From positions 1 through 43,456 of the forward strand of contig JABBAU010000031.1 in the NCBI GenBank assembly GCA_018607785.1: a stretch of 43,456 nt of DNA, given 5' to 3'. Positions within the stretch are counted from its first letter, which is position 1. Every line of letters begins with the position of its first letter. The notes beneath the pieces were generated by a model. The model ran no database searches. It saw only the letters and a list, made by a program, of their open reading frames with translations, and had not been told where the DNA came from. A program made the position numbers and the translations under genes. The stretch is from Methylobacillus sp. (GTDB taxonomy: Bacteria; Pseudomonadota; Gammaproteobacteria; Burkholderiales; Methylophilaceae). Positions 19,766 to 28,933 of the stretch are shown piece by piece.

Positions 19766-19931
19766 AAAAATACGAGAGTTAATTTACGTATCGCCAAAAG
19801 ATTTTCCAATTCATTGCCCAACTTCTGACTCTAATACATTTTCGCTGCATCCCAGAGTTTTTTTAAACATGGATAAGAAAAAGGAAGTTTCCTGTCCTTA
19901 TTGTGGGAAAACTTTTCGACTAAGAAGTTAA
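19758..19931 (+). CDS. Zinc-finger (zf-CHCC) domain protein, 57 aa, TTG start; absent from the supplied ORF track
   Basis: Manual translation: MNKKIRELIYVSPKDFPIHCPTSDSNTFSLHPRVFLNMDKKKEVSCPYCGKTFRLRS*; HC / HPRVFL / CPYCG ligands; position after ilvE. Confidence 0.85.
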   Translation: MNKKIRELIYVSPKDFPIHCPTSDSNTFSLHPRVFLNMDKKKEVSCPYCGKTFRLRS

Positions 19932-20740
19932 CCCCAGCTTTGTTCGACCCTAAACTCTATATTGCTTCCCAATAAAAATTGATCAATTACATGAGTAACA
20001 TTTTTTTTTCTATCTCCTGTCAGTATAATTTTAGTAGAACCAGTCGACATAGATATATACTCTTTAAGATTAAATTCCACTAATTTTGATTGTAATTGTC
20101 GGGCAACCGCTTCTCCAGTTTCAATAATTGAAATACTTGAACCCATAATTTTTTGTATTAAAGGTTTTATGTATATAAAATGCGTACAACCTAAAACAAT
20201 TGTATCGACATCATTTTTTTTAAAATTTTCCAAATATTTTTCTACAAGCTTAAATAATTTAACATCGTCAAATATTCCTTTCTCAATTGCATTGACTAAT
20301 CCTGGGCATGGCTGAACATAAAACCTTGCTTTGCCTAGGTGGTTCTCAAGAAGCGCTGATAACTTTGTGCTTTTTGATGTTCCACTGGTAGCTAAAACAC
20401 CTACCCTATTATTTAAGGAAACTTTTAAGGCTGGTTTAACTGCAGGCTCCATTCCAATAATTGGAATATTAAACTTTTTACGAAGTTCATTTATTGAAAA
20501 TGCTGTGGCAGTATTACAAGCAACAACAATAGCTTTCGAGTTTTTCTTTCTGACTAGAAATTCTGTGATTAAAATTGATCTTTTAACTATCTCATTCTCT
20601 GGTAAATCACCATAAGGTGTAAAAGCAGAATCTGCAACATAAATCAAATTTTCAATTGGTAAGAGATTATGAATGCTTTTTGCTACTGATAATCCCCCAA
20701 AACCTGAATCAAAAATGCCAATGGGAAGTTTTTTGTGCAT
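19928..20740 (-). CDS. murI: Glutamate racemase
   Basis: IGIFDSGFGGLSVAKSIHNLLP, VACNTATAFSI, LGCTHF. Confidence 0.97.
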   Translation of the reverse strand: MHKKLPIGIFDSGFGGLSVAKSIHNLLPIENLIYVADSAFTPYGDLPENEIVKRSILITEFLVRKKNSKAIVVACNTATAFSINELRKKFNIPIIGMEPAVKPALKVSLNNRVGVLATSGTSKSTKLSALLENHLGKARFYVQPCPGLVNAIEKGIFDDVKLFKLVEKYLENFKKNDVDTIVLGCTHFIYIKPLIQKIMGSSISIIETGEAVARQLQSKLVEFNLKEYISMSTGSTKIILTGDRKKNVTHVIDQFLLGSNIEFRVEQSWG

Positions 20741-20813
20741 AAATTAAAACTGGGTATCTTAAAGATAAAGCAAAATTATGTAATTGGATAATGTAGAATA
20801 CCATTTAAAAATT

Positions 20814-21353
20814 ATGGTGAATAGATTAACACAAATATATACAAAAACAGGCGATGAAGGTAAGACTGGACTCGGTGATGGCACTCGCACAGAAAAATTT
20901 AGTATTCGTATCGAATGTTTAGGATCTGTAGACGAACTCAATTCAGTTATAGGACTAATCCTCACAGAAAATGTTTCTCAAAAAGCTATTTTAAATAAAA
21001 TACAACATGATTTATTTGATATTGGCGGTGAATTATCTATCCCCGCCTACAAAAAAATTGATTCAAAAAAAGTAAATTTTCTTGAAAATGAACTTGATAA
21101 AATGAATAAGACATTACCCCCCCTAAAAGATTTTATATTACCTGGTGGATCAAGGGCTGCATCTTATGCGCACCTTGCAAGGACAGTATGTAGACGTGTT
21201 GAAAGAAATTTGTTCCTATTAAAATCTAAGGAAGAAGTAAATAAAAATTCACTTAAATATATTAATCGTTTATCCGACTTTCTTTTTGTTTTAGCAAGGC
21301 ATATTAATAAAGAAGATAATTACAACGATATCTTATGGCAAAAAAATATCTAA
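20814..21353 (+). CDS. PduO-type cob(I)yrinic acid a,c-diamide adenosyltransferase (start 20814 or 20784)
   Basis: IYTKTGDEGKTGLGDGTRTEKFSIRIECLGSVDELNSVIG, LPGGSRAASYAHLARTVCRRVER. Confidence 0.95.
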   Translation: MVNRLTQIYTKTGDEGKTGLGDGTRTEKFSIRIECLGSVDELNSVIGLILTENVSQKAILNKIQHDLFDIGGELSIPAYKKIDSKKVNFLENELDKMNKTLPPLKDFILPGGSRAASYAHLARTVCRRVERNLFLLKSKEEVNKNSLKYINRLSDFLFVLARHINKEDNYNDILWQKNI

Positions 21354-21363
21354 TACCTAATCA

Positions 21364-22599
21364 ATGTATTTAAAAGCTTTTTCTCACTTCGCTAAAAAAA
21401 TAAATCAGCTTATTAGGCCAACAAGGATAGATCATCATCTAATAAGCATAGCTGCGATTGATATCGTTTCTCAACTTCAAGAAAACAATTACGAAGCCTA
21501 TATTGTCGGAGGTGCCGTAAGAGACATCTTATTAGGATTTCCTCCAAAAGATTTTGATATTGCAACAAGTGCCAAACCAGAAGAGATTAGACAGATCTTT
21601 AAACATTCAAGAATTATAGGTAGGCGGTTTAAATTAGTACATGTCATTTATAAAAAAGAAATAATAGAGGTCTCTACGTTTCGCACAGCACCTATAGAAA
21701 AGATTCATATGAAAAACGGTATTTTAAAAGATAATGAATATGGATCTTTAATTGAAGATATCAAACGTCGTGATTTTACAATAAATGCGCTTTACTATAA
21801 CCCAATTAAAAAAAAGTTAATTGATTCCTATGGTGGAGAAAATGATGCTAAAAAAAGAACAATAAAATTAATTGGAGAGCCAAATAAAAGGTTTAAAGAA
21901 GACCCCATCAGAGTACTTAGGGCTTTAAGATTTGCTGCTAAGCTAAATATGAATATTCATCGTCAAACTCTCATACAAATTAAACCCTCTATGAAATTAC
22001 TGGACACTATTCCTCATGCAAGAGTATTTGATGAAATTTTAAAGTTTTTCTTATCTGGGCATGCAAAAAGTAGTTATATGATCTTTAAAGAATATGACTT
22101 AACAACAAAATACTTACCAGCGCTAAATAATCTTGATTCAAATTTTGAAGAATTTGTTTTCAAAGCGCTTAATAATTGTGATCAAAGAATTGCAAACAAC
22201 AAACATATCAGCCCAGGTTTTATTTTTTCTGTTTTTTTATGGAAAGATGTTTTTAATCTTTGGAAAAAAATTGAAACAAAATACCCTCATAGCTCAATTG
22301 CTTTGAATGAGGCTATTGAATCAGTCATTTTTAAACAAAATAAAGTTTTTGCCATACAAAAAAGATTTCTAACGGCTATGTCAGAGATATGGAGACTACA
22401 AATTAGATTTGAAAATTTAAATCAAAAAAAAGTATATAGACTTTTTTCTCATCCAAGATTCAGAGCTGCATATGACTTTATGCTTATTCGCGCTGAAAGC
22501 AAACAATTTGATAAAAATTTAAGTGAATGGTGGATTAAATTCGTTAACGCCGATGATGGTTCTCGGAAAAAAATAATGAATAAAAAAAATTATGTCTAA
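21364..22599 (+). CDS. pcnB: Poly(A) polymerase I
   Basis: AYIVGGAVRDILLGFPPKDFDIATSA, RRDFTINALYYNP, DPIRVLRALRFAAKLN. Confidence 0.93.
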   Translation: MYLKAFSHFAKKINQLIRPTRIDHHLISIAAIDIVSQLQENNYEAYIVGGAVRDILLGFPPKDFDIATSAKPEEIRQIFKHSRIIGRRFKLVHVIYKKEIIEVSTFRTAPIEKIHMKNGILKDNEYGSLIEDIKRRDFTINALYYNPIKKKLIDSYGGENDAKKRTIKLIGEPNKRFKEDPIRVLRALRFAAKLNMNIHRQTLIQIKPSMKLLDTIPHARVFDEILKFFLSGHAKSSYMIFKEYDLTTKYLPALNNLDSNFEEFVFKALNNCDQRIANNKHISPGFIFSVFLWKDVFNLWKKIETKYPHSSIALNEAIESVIFKQNKVFAIQKRFLTAMSEIWRLQIRFENLNQKKVYRLFSHPRFRAAYDFMLIRAESKQFDKNLSEWWIKFVNADDGSRKKIMNKKNYV

Positions 22600-23068
22600 T
22601 ATATATATCGCCTTAGGAAGCAACCTAGAAGAACCTAGCAAACAAATTCTCAATGCAATTGAATTAATAGGCATGATTCAAGGTTTATCAGTTACTCATA
22701 TTTCCTCTTTATATAAAACAAAGCCTATTGGTAAACTTGATCAACCTGATTTTATAAATGCGGTAATTAAATTAGAGGGAGATATTTCTCCTGAAAAATT
22801 GCATGCTGAGTTACAGGATATTGAAACACAAGCTGGTAGAATAAGATTTGAGTTAAATGAACCTCGCACATTAGATCTTGATATTTTGTTGATTGATAAC
22901 ATTATTATGCAAACAAAAAAATTAACTATTCCTCATCCAAGAATGCACCTTAGACAGTTTGTCATCGTTCCCCTTTTTGAAATAAACCAAGAATTGAATA
23001 TCCCCGGCATTGGTTCTATAAAAGAAATTTTAAAATCTTTACCAGATCAGGGTGTCGTTAAAGCCTAA
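22592..23068 (+). CDS. folK: 2-amino-4-hydroxy-6-hydroxymethyldihydropteridine pyrophosphokinase
   Basis: IYIALGSNLEEP, DQPDFINAVIKLE, RTLDLDILLID, IPHPRMHLRQFV. Confidence 0.97.
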   Translation: MSNIYIALGSNLEEPSKQILNAIELIGMIQGLSVTHISSLYKTKPIGKLDQPDFINAVIKLEGDISPEKLHAELQDIETQAGRIRFELNEPRTLDLDILLIDNIIMQTKKLTIPHPRMHLRQFVIVPLFEINQELNIPGIGSIKEILKSLPDQGVVKA

Positions 23069-23069
23069 T

Positions 23070-23717
23070 ATGAATATATTTGATAAGTATCCTTATATTG
23101 TAATTGAGGGTCCAATTGGTTGTGGTAAATCAACCCTTGCAAGCCTTTTAGCACAAAAATATCGAGCGACCATTTTTAATGAAAAGGCTGAGAGAAATCC
23201 TTTTTTACCTAAATTTTACGAGGATATGAAGCATTACTCACTTCCTACCCAGCTTTTTTTTCTTTTTCAGAGAGCAAATCAATTAGAAGATCTTAAGCAA
23301 AAAGATTTTTTTAGAAATGGTGTGGTTGCCGACTTCTTTTTACAAAAAGATCCTATCTTTGCAAGGCTAAATTTAGACGATGAAGAATTTAAACTTTATC
23401 AGCAAATATATCGACACCTCCAACTCAAGGCACCTGTCCCTGACTTGGTAATTTATCTCCAAACGCCAGTAGATCTTTTAAGAAAAAGAGTGGAAAAAAG
23501 AAACATAAATTATGAACAAAGGATATCAACAGAGTATCTTGAAAAAATTGCAGCCTCTTACAGCAACTATTTTCATAATCAGCACAAATCAAACGTCTTA
23601 ATTGTGAATAATGAAAATATTGATTTATTAGAAGATAGTTCAGCACTTAAAATGATGACCGAAAGGATTATGGATATATCAAGTATACGAGAATACTTTA
23701 ACCCTAAATTAATTTAA
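23070..23717 (+). CDS. Deoxynucleoside kinase (start at 23070 preferred over 23052)
   Basis: IVIEGPIGCGKSTLASLLAQ, EKAERNPFLPKFYED, DFFLQKDPIFA, RVEKRNINYEQ. Confidence 0.92.
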   Translation: MNIFDKYPYIVIEGPIGCGKSTLASLLAQKYRATIFNEKAERNPFLPKFYEDMKHYSLPTQLFFLFQRANQLEDLKQKDFFRNGVVADFFLQKDPIFARLNLDDEEFKLYQQIYRHLQLKAPVPDLVIYLQTPVDLLRKRVEKRNINYEQRISTEYLEKIAASYSNYFHNQHKSNVLIVNNENIDLLEDSSALKMMTERIMDISSIREYFNPKLI

Positions 23718-23722
23718 CTATT

Positions 23723-24454
23723 ATGAAAACATTACAGTCTCTTTTAAAAAAAGAAAAAATAGCAATAATTTCATGCTATGACGCCTCTTTTGCATCGATG
23801 CTTTCGAGAACTCAAGTGGATGCTTTACTTGTTGGTGACTCATTAGGAACAAGAATAAAGGGTGAAAAAAATATCTTAAATGTCACAATGGACGAAGTTA
23901 TATACCACATACGTGCAGTGAAAAATGGCGCAAAAGAATTACCAATCATTGCTGATATGCCAGCAAACTCCTATAACAATAAATCAACCGCCCTGGCTAA
24001 TGCTAAAAAAATTATTGAAGCTGGTGCTGATATGATTAAGTTAGAGGGTGGAAAAGAAATTGAAGAAATTATTAAGCACTTATCCAAAGAAAATATATTT
24101 ATTTGTGGGCATATCGGTTTTACACCACAAACAAAAAAAATTGAAGAATTTAAATTAAAATCCAAAGATTTATTAAATGATGCAAGATTACTTCAAGATG
24201 CAGGTATCTCCATGATTGTTTTATCTATGATGGATAGTGAAATTGATTTTGAAATCACAAGGGAACTAGAAATACCGACCATCTCATACCAATCGTCCGA
24301 CAAATGCACAGGCAGTGTAGAAATTTTATATGACCTATTAGGATTGGAAGTTTTAAAAAATAATCAGACTAACCGAAAAATTGATACAAATTTTCATCGT
24401 TTAAATTTTCAGTCCATTCAAGATTTCATAAAAAAAACCCATCAATCTAAATGA
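23723..24454 (+). CDS. panB: 3-methyl-2-oxobutanoate hydroxymethyltransferase
   Basis: ISCYDASFASMLSRTQVDALLVGDSLG, ADMIKLEGG, GHIGFTPQ. Confidence 0.95.
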   Translation: MKTLQSLLKKEKIAIISCYDASFASMLSRTQVDALLVGDSLGTRIKGEKNILNVTMDEVIYHIRAVKNGAKELPIIADMPANSYNNKSTALANAKKIIEAGADMIKLEGGKEIEEIIKHLSKENIFICGHIGFTPQTKKIEEFKLKSKDLLNDARLLQDAGISMIVLSMMDSEIDFEITRELEIPTISYQSSDKCTGSVEILYDLLGLEVLKNNQTNRKIDTNFHRLNFQSIQDFIKKTHQSK

Positions 24455-25287
24455 TTATCTTAAAAAACCAAGATGCTATAAGATCAATATTAAAGGATAA
24501 AAAAATATTAGCATTGGTTCCGACTATGGGAAATTTGCATGATGGGCATATTTCACTGATTAAACACGCAAAAAAACATGCAGATTCAATTATCGTAAGT
24601 ATTTTTGTTAATCCTATTCAATTTAACTCATCAGATGATTTAAAAAATTACCCAAGATCTATTGAAAAAGATATAAATATTCTTAAAAAACACGGCGTAG
24701 ATATTCTCTTTAATCCATCAGAGAAAGATATTTATCCTGCTAAACCCTATCTTGCCTATGAATTACCCCCATTAGCAAGTCAACTCTGCGGATCTAAAAG
24801 ACCTGGTCATTTTAAGGGAGTAATTACAATTATTGAGAAACTGTTTGATCTAATAAAACCCGATCATGTTTTTTTTGGAAAAAAAGATTACCAACAACTT
24901 ATGTTAATAAAGCAATTTATTTTCGACAGAAAATATGAAATTACTTTCCATTCTATTGAAACTGTGAGAGAAAAAGATTCTCTTGCATTAAGTTCCAGAA
25001 ACAGTCTTCTTAGCAAAGAATCAAGATTAATAGTGCCAACACTCTATGACACTTTAAAAAATGCAATTATAGAATTAAAAAAATTTTCAGATATCAAGGA
25101 GGTAGAATTATCTGCACAAAAAAAACTTACTGACCTTGGTTGGATTGTTGATTATGTTGAAATAAGACGCCAAAAAGATTTATTAAAACCTATAGATAGT
25201 GATAAAAAATTAGTGATTTTAGGTGCAGCATATTATGAGAATATAAGACTCATTGACAATATAGAATTTTGCACAGATGATAGTTAA
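24451..25287 (+). CDS. panC: Pantothenate synthetase
   Basis: LVPTMGNLHDGHISLIKHAKK, FVNPIQF, FFGKKDYQQLMLI, ALSSRNSLLS. Confidence 0.97.
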   Translation: MIILKNQDAIRSILKDKKILALVPTMGNLHDGHISLIKHAKKHADSIIVSIFVNPIQFNSSDDLKNYPRSIEKDINILKKHGVDILFNPSEKDIYPAKPYLAYELPPLASQLCGSKRPGHFKGVITIIEKLFDLIKPDHVFFGKKDYQQLMLIKQFIFDRKYEITFHSIETVREKDSLALSSRNSLLSKESRLIVPTLYDTLKNAIIELKKFSDIKEVELSAQKKLTDLGWIVDYVEIRRQKDLLKPIDSDKKLVILGAAYYENIRLIDNIEFCTDDS

Positions 25288-25335
25288 TGACTATAATGTG
25301 ACGTTTTAAACCATATAAGAAATATTGAGATACTT

Positions 25336-25716
25336 ATGCAAAGAACCATGCTCAAATCAAAACTTCATAGAGCGACTGTAACTCATTCTGAATTAGAGTA
25401 TGAAGGATCATGTGCCATCGACTCATCCCTTTTAAAAGCTGCTGATATAAATGAGTATGAGCAAATTTCTATTTACAATATCACAAATGGAGAAAGATTC
25501 ATCACCTATGCAATAAGAGCTGAAAAGAATTCAGGTATTATTTCAATCAATGGCGCTGCTGCTCATAAAGCCAGTCCTGGCGACAAACTGATAATTGCAA
25601 CGTATTCAAGTTATAACGAAGCAGAGCTAAAATCTTACCGTCCTACTTTGGTCTATTTAGATGAATCCAATAACATGACCATTACAAAAAATTCAATTGC
25701 TATACAAGCTGCTTAA
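25336..25716 (+). CDS. panD: Aspartate 1-decarboxylase
   Basis: [49 protein letters not shown]. Confidence 0.97.
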   Translation: MQRTMLKSKLHRATVTHSELEYEGSCAIDSSLLKAADINEYEQISIYNITNGERFITYAIRAEKNSGIISINGAAAHKASPGDKLIIATYSSYNEAELKSYRPTLVYLDESNNMTITKNSIAIQAA

Positions 25717-25718
25717 AT

Positions 25719-26042
25719 TTGCTTTCAACATTAAGTATTAAAAAACAAGTTATCAATGCTCTAGAGGATATCAAAGCGTTTGATATAGTTGAGCTAAATG
25801 TCAAAAAACTTACTTCGATTAGTGATTTTATGATTATTGCAAGCGCATCTTCAACAAGGCAGACTAAAGCGCTAGCACGAAACATTAAAGAAAAAATGAC
25901 TACGTCTGGAATTGATGTCATTGGCATTGAGGGCGAATCTGAAGGTGATTGGGTATTGGTGGACTTAGGAGATATCGTTGTCCATATCATGACACCAGCA
26001 ACTCGTGCATACTTCAATCTTGAAGAGTTGTGGTCAAGCTAA
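25719..26042 (+). CDS. rsfS: Ribosomal silencing factor RsfS (TTG start)
   Basis: DIVELNVKKLTSISDFMIIASASSTRQTKALA, EGESEGDWVLVDLGDIVVHIM. Confidence 0.95.
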   Translation: MLSTLSIKKQVINALEDIKAFDIVELNVKKLTSISDFMIIASASSTRQTKALARNIKEKMTTSGIDVIGIEGESEGDWVLVDLGDIVVHIMTPATRAYFNLEELWSS

Positions 26043-26064
26043 TTACTATTGGAGTTAAATCGCC

Positions 26065-26526
26065 TTGAAAATCAAAATTATCTCCATAGGTAATAAATTA
26101 GATAAATGGCTACAAGATGGTATAAAAAACTATGAAAAAAAACTTCCTAGTTTTGTAAAATTTGAGTGGGTAGAAATAAAACCAGAAAAAAACTTTAGTA
26201 CAATTGATAAGAAAAAAAAACAGGAAGCCATCACAATTAAAAGCTATATTAAAGAATCGATTTATATCTGCCTTGATGAAAATGGAAATTCTTTTTCTTC
26301 ATTAAATTTTTCTTCTAAATTGGAAAAGTGGATACAGCATTCGCCTACGATTACTTTTATTATTGGAGGAGCAGACGGTCTAGATAAAGACTTACTTAAA
26401 GGCAGTTTGGAAAATATATCTCTTTCAAAAATGACACTTCCTCACCAAACTGTAAAATTAATCCTAATTGAGCAACTATTTAGAGGATTTGCTATCTTAA
26501 ATAACCATCCTTATCATCGAGAATAA
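26065..26526 (+). CDS. rlmH: 23S rRNA pseudouridine1915 N3-methyltransferase (TTG start)
   Basis: LDENGNSFSS, FIIGGADGLD, LSKMTLPHQTVKLILIEQLFRGFAILNNHPYHRE. Confidence 0.96.
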   Translation: MKIKIISIGNKLDKWLQDGIKNYEKKLPSFVKFEWVEIKPEKNFSTIDKKKKQEAITIKSYIKESIYICLDENGNSFSSLNFSSKLEKWIQHSPTITFIIGGADGLDKDLLKGSLENISLSKMTLPHQTVKLILIEQLFRGFAILNNHPYHRE

Positions 26527-26527
26527 T

Positions 26528-27946
26528 ATGAAAGTAAATAGCATTATATGGTTAAGAAGAGATTTGAGACTATACGATAATGCTGCTCTTTTTCATGCCT
26601 TAAAAAACTCAGATCAAGTTTTTACTGTATTTATTTTTGATACGCATATTTTAAACAAGCTTAAAAATAAAAAAGATCGAAGAATTGAATTTATTCTTAA
26701 ATCACTCAAAGAAATTAAAGAAAATTTAAACAAACAAGGTTCTGATTTAATAATTGAAAAAGGAGAGCCAGAAACACTAATACCAAATTTAATAAAAGAG
26801 TATAAATGTGACTCCCTATATATTAATAGAGACTACGAAGCGTATGCTCAAGAGAGAGATAATTCGATCACAGAAATTTTATCAAAAAAACAAGTAAAAA
26901 CTTTCGCCTTTAAAGATCAAGTTTTATTTGAGTGTGATGAAATTTTAACGCAATCAAACAAACCATACACAGTATTTACACCCTACAAAAATAACCATTT
27001 AAAAAAATTAAATGAAGAAGGTATTGATTTATATAAATGTGAAGACCATAAAAGTAATTTTGCAAAATTTACTCATAAACCACTGCCATCAATAGAGGAG
27101 CTCTCATTTGAAAAAACTAATTTAGAGGAACTTGACTTACCTACAGGAACAAGCGGTGGTAAAAAACTCCTAGAGAAATTTTATAAAAATATAAAAATTT
27201 ATTCTAAAAGTAGGAACTATCCTGCTGTTAGGGGAGTTTCTTATTTATCTGTTCATAATCGTTTTGGTACACTTTCAATTAGGCATCTAGCAAAAATGGC
27301 CATAGAAGCAGATAATGATGGCGCTTCAACCTGGCTAAGTGAATTAATTTGGCGGGACTTTTATTTTCAAATTATTGCTAACTTTCCCCACGTATCAAAA
27401 AATAAATCCTTTAAACCTCAGTTTGAAAATTTGCAATTTGAAAATGATGAAAAGAAATTTGAGGCATGGAAAAATGGCTTAACTGGGTTCCCAATTATTG
27501 ACGCAGCAATGAAACAAATAAATCAAACAGGTTATATGCATAATCGTCTAAGGATGATCGTCTCTTCATTTTTAGTAAAAGATTTATTAATCGACTGGAG
27601 GTGGGGTGAACAATATTTTCAGGATAATTTAATTGACTTTGATTTTTCTGCCAATAACGGAGGGTGGCAGTGGGCTGCTTCGACTGGATGTGATTCTCAG
27701 CCTTACTTTAGAATTTTTAATCCGATTCTTCAATCTGAAAAATTTGATAAGGATGGATTATTTATCAAAAAATACCTTCCCCAACTTGAACCATTATCTT
27801 CCAAACAGATTCATCAGCCTTGGATGCATTTTGAAAAAAATACCGATACCTTCCCTATCAAGCTAGGTGAGGACTACCCTTTTCCAATAATTGACCACAG
27901 CGAACAAAGAGATAAAGCACTAGCAATGTATAAAGCGTGTAAATGA
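26528..27946 (+). CDS. phrB: Deoxyribodipyrimidine photo-lyase (cryptochrome/photolyase family)
   Basis: IIWLRRDLRLYDNAAL, WLSELIWRDFYFQI, NGGWQWAASTGCDSQPYFRIFNP. Confidence 0.96.
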   Translation: MKVNSIIWLRRDLRLYDNAALFHALKNSDQVFTVFIFDTHILNKLKNKKDRRIEFILKSLKEIKENLNKQGSDLIIEKGEPETLIPNLIKEYKCDSLYINRDYEAYAQERDNSITEILSKKQVKTFAFKDQVLFECDEILTQSNKPYTVFTPYKNNHLKKLNEEGIDLYKCEDHKSNFAKFTHKPLPSIEELSFEKTNLEELDLPTGTSGGKKLLEKFYKNIKIYSKSRNYPAVRGVSYLSVHNRFGTLSIRHLAKMAIEADNDGASTWLSELIWRDFYFQIIANFPHVSKNKSFKPQFENLQFENDEKKFEAWKNGLTGFPIIDAAMKQINQTGYMHNRLRMIVSSFLVKDLLIDWRWGEQYFQDNLIDFDFSANNGGWQWAASTGCDSQPYFRIFNPILQSEKFDKDGLFIKKYLPQLEPLSSKQIHQPWMHFEKNTDTFPIKLGEDYPFPIIDHSEQRDKALAMYKACK

Positions 27947-28028
27947 TTGTTGTTTTTTAGCAACATTAATAAAAAAAATCATCATTAATCGTCCTGAATA
28001 AGCAACAAATATGACATAATAGAGAAAT

Positions 28029-28922
28029 ATGATTATAAATAAATACATTAAATTAATACTAATAACGCTTCTTTTTTCAGCAACGATCGCTATCGCTGAA
28101 GAAAATCCCAAAGATCCTTATGAAGGTTTTAACCGGGGGGTGTATAAATTTAACGACACCATTGATGGCGCCATTCTCAAGCCAATAGCGATGGGATACA
28201 ACTATGTCACGCCCGATGTAGCTAAAAAAGGTGTTAATAATTTTTACAACAACATCACAGACTTCATAACTGCAGTTAATAGTTTTCTGCAACTTAATTT
28301 TGAACAGGGCATGACTGATGCCGGACGTGTAATTGTGAATACAACCGTGGGTTTATTAGGTTTTATCGATGTCTCTTCAACCAATGTAAATAACTATAAG
28401 GAACGTAACAGAGAAGATTTTGGAACGACACTTGCGCGCTATGGATGGCGAGATAGTGCCTACTTAGTGTTACCTTTGTTTGGTCCATCAACATTTAGAG
28501 ATGGAACAGGTTTGGCAGTGGATGGTCTTTTCATAGACCCTATTGGTTATATTGATAATGTAAGACTAAGAAATGCACTTTATGTTGGTAAGATTATCAA
28601 CACAAGAGCTCAACTTCTTGATGCAACAAACCTAATGGATGATGCGTCAATAGATCCTTATGCTTTCCAGAGAGATTCTTGGCTACAGATGCGTGAAGCT
28701 CAAATAGCTGGAAAACAAGAAATTGACTATGATAAATATTTAGATTATTTATCTGATGACGATACCTTTGATTATGCAACGGACGATGCTGTCGACACAT
28801 CAAATAATCAAAATCAAATAGAAGATGATTCCATATCACATTTTGAGGACTTTAATTCTGTTGAAGAGAAGAATAAAACTAGCCAACGCCCTTTAGCATC
28901 ACATTTAATTTCCTCACTTTAG
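28029..28922 (+). CDS. mlaA: MlaA/VacJ family outer membrane lipid asymmetry protein
   Basis: DPYEGFNRGVYKFNDTID, TTVGLLGFIDV, EDFGTTLARYGW, YLVLPLFGPSTFRDG. Confidence 0.94.
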   Translation: MIINKYIKLILITLLFSATIAIAEENPKDPYEGFNRGVYKFNDTIDGAILKPIAMGYNYVTPDVAKKGVNNFYNNITDFITAVNSFLQLNFEQGMTDAGRVIVNTTVGLLGFIDVSSTNVNNYKERNREDFGTTLARYGWRDSAYLVLPLFGPSTFRDGTGLAVDGLFIDPIGYIDNVRLRNALYVGKIINTRAQLLDATNLMDDASIDPYAFQRDSWLQMREAQIAGKQEIDYDKYLDYLSDDDTFDYATDDAVDTSNNQNQIEDDSISHFEDFNSVEEKNKTSQRPLASHLISSL

Positions 28923-28933
28923 AAAGTAAAAGT

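Noticed and set aside
20784-20813. N-terminal extension of the adenosyltransferase ORF (MDNVEYHLKI)
   Set aside because: PduO-type proteins usually begin just before IYTKTGD; start at 20814 fits better, though 20784 cannot be excluded.
27945-27966. Short inverted repeat TTGTTG...CAACA downstream of phrB
   Set aside because: Only about 5 bp of stem in AT-rich DNA and no convincing U-tract; not enough for a terminator call.
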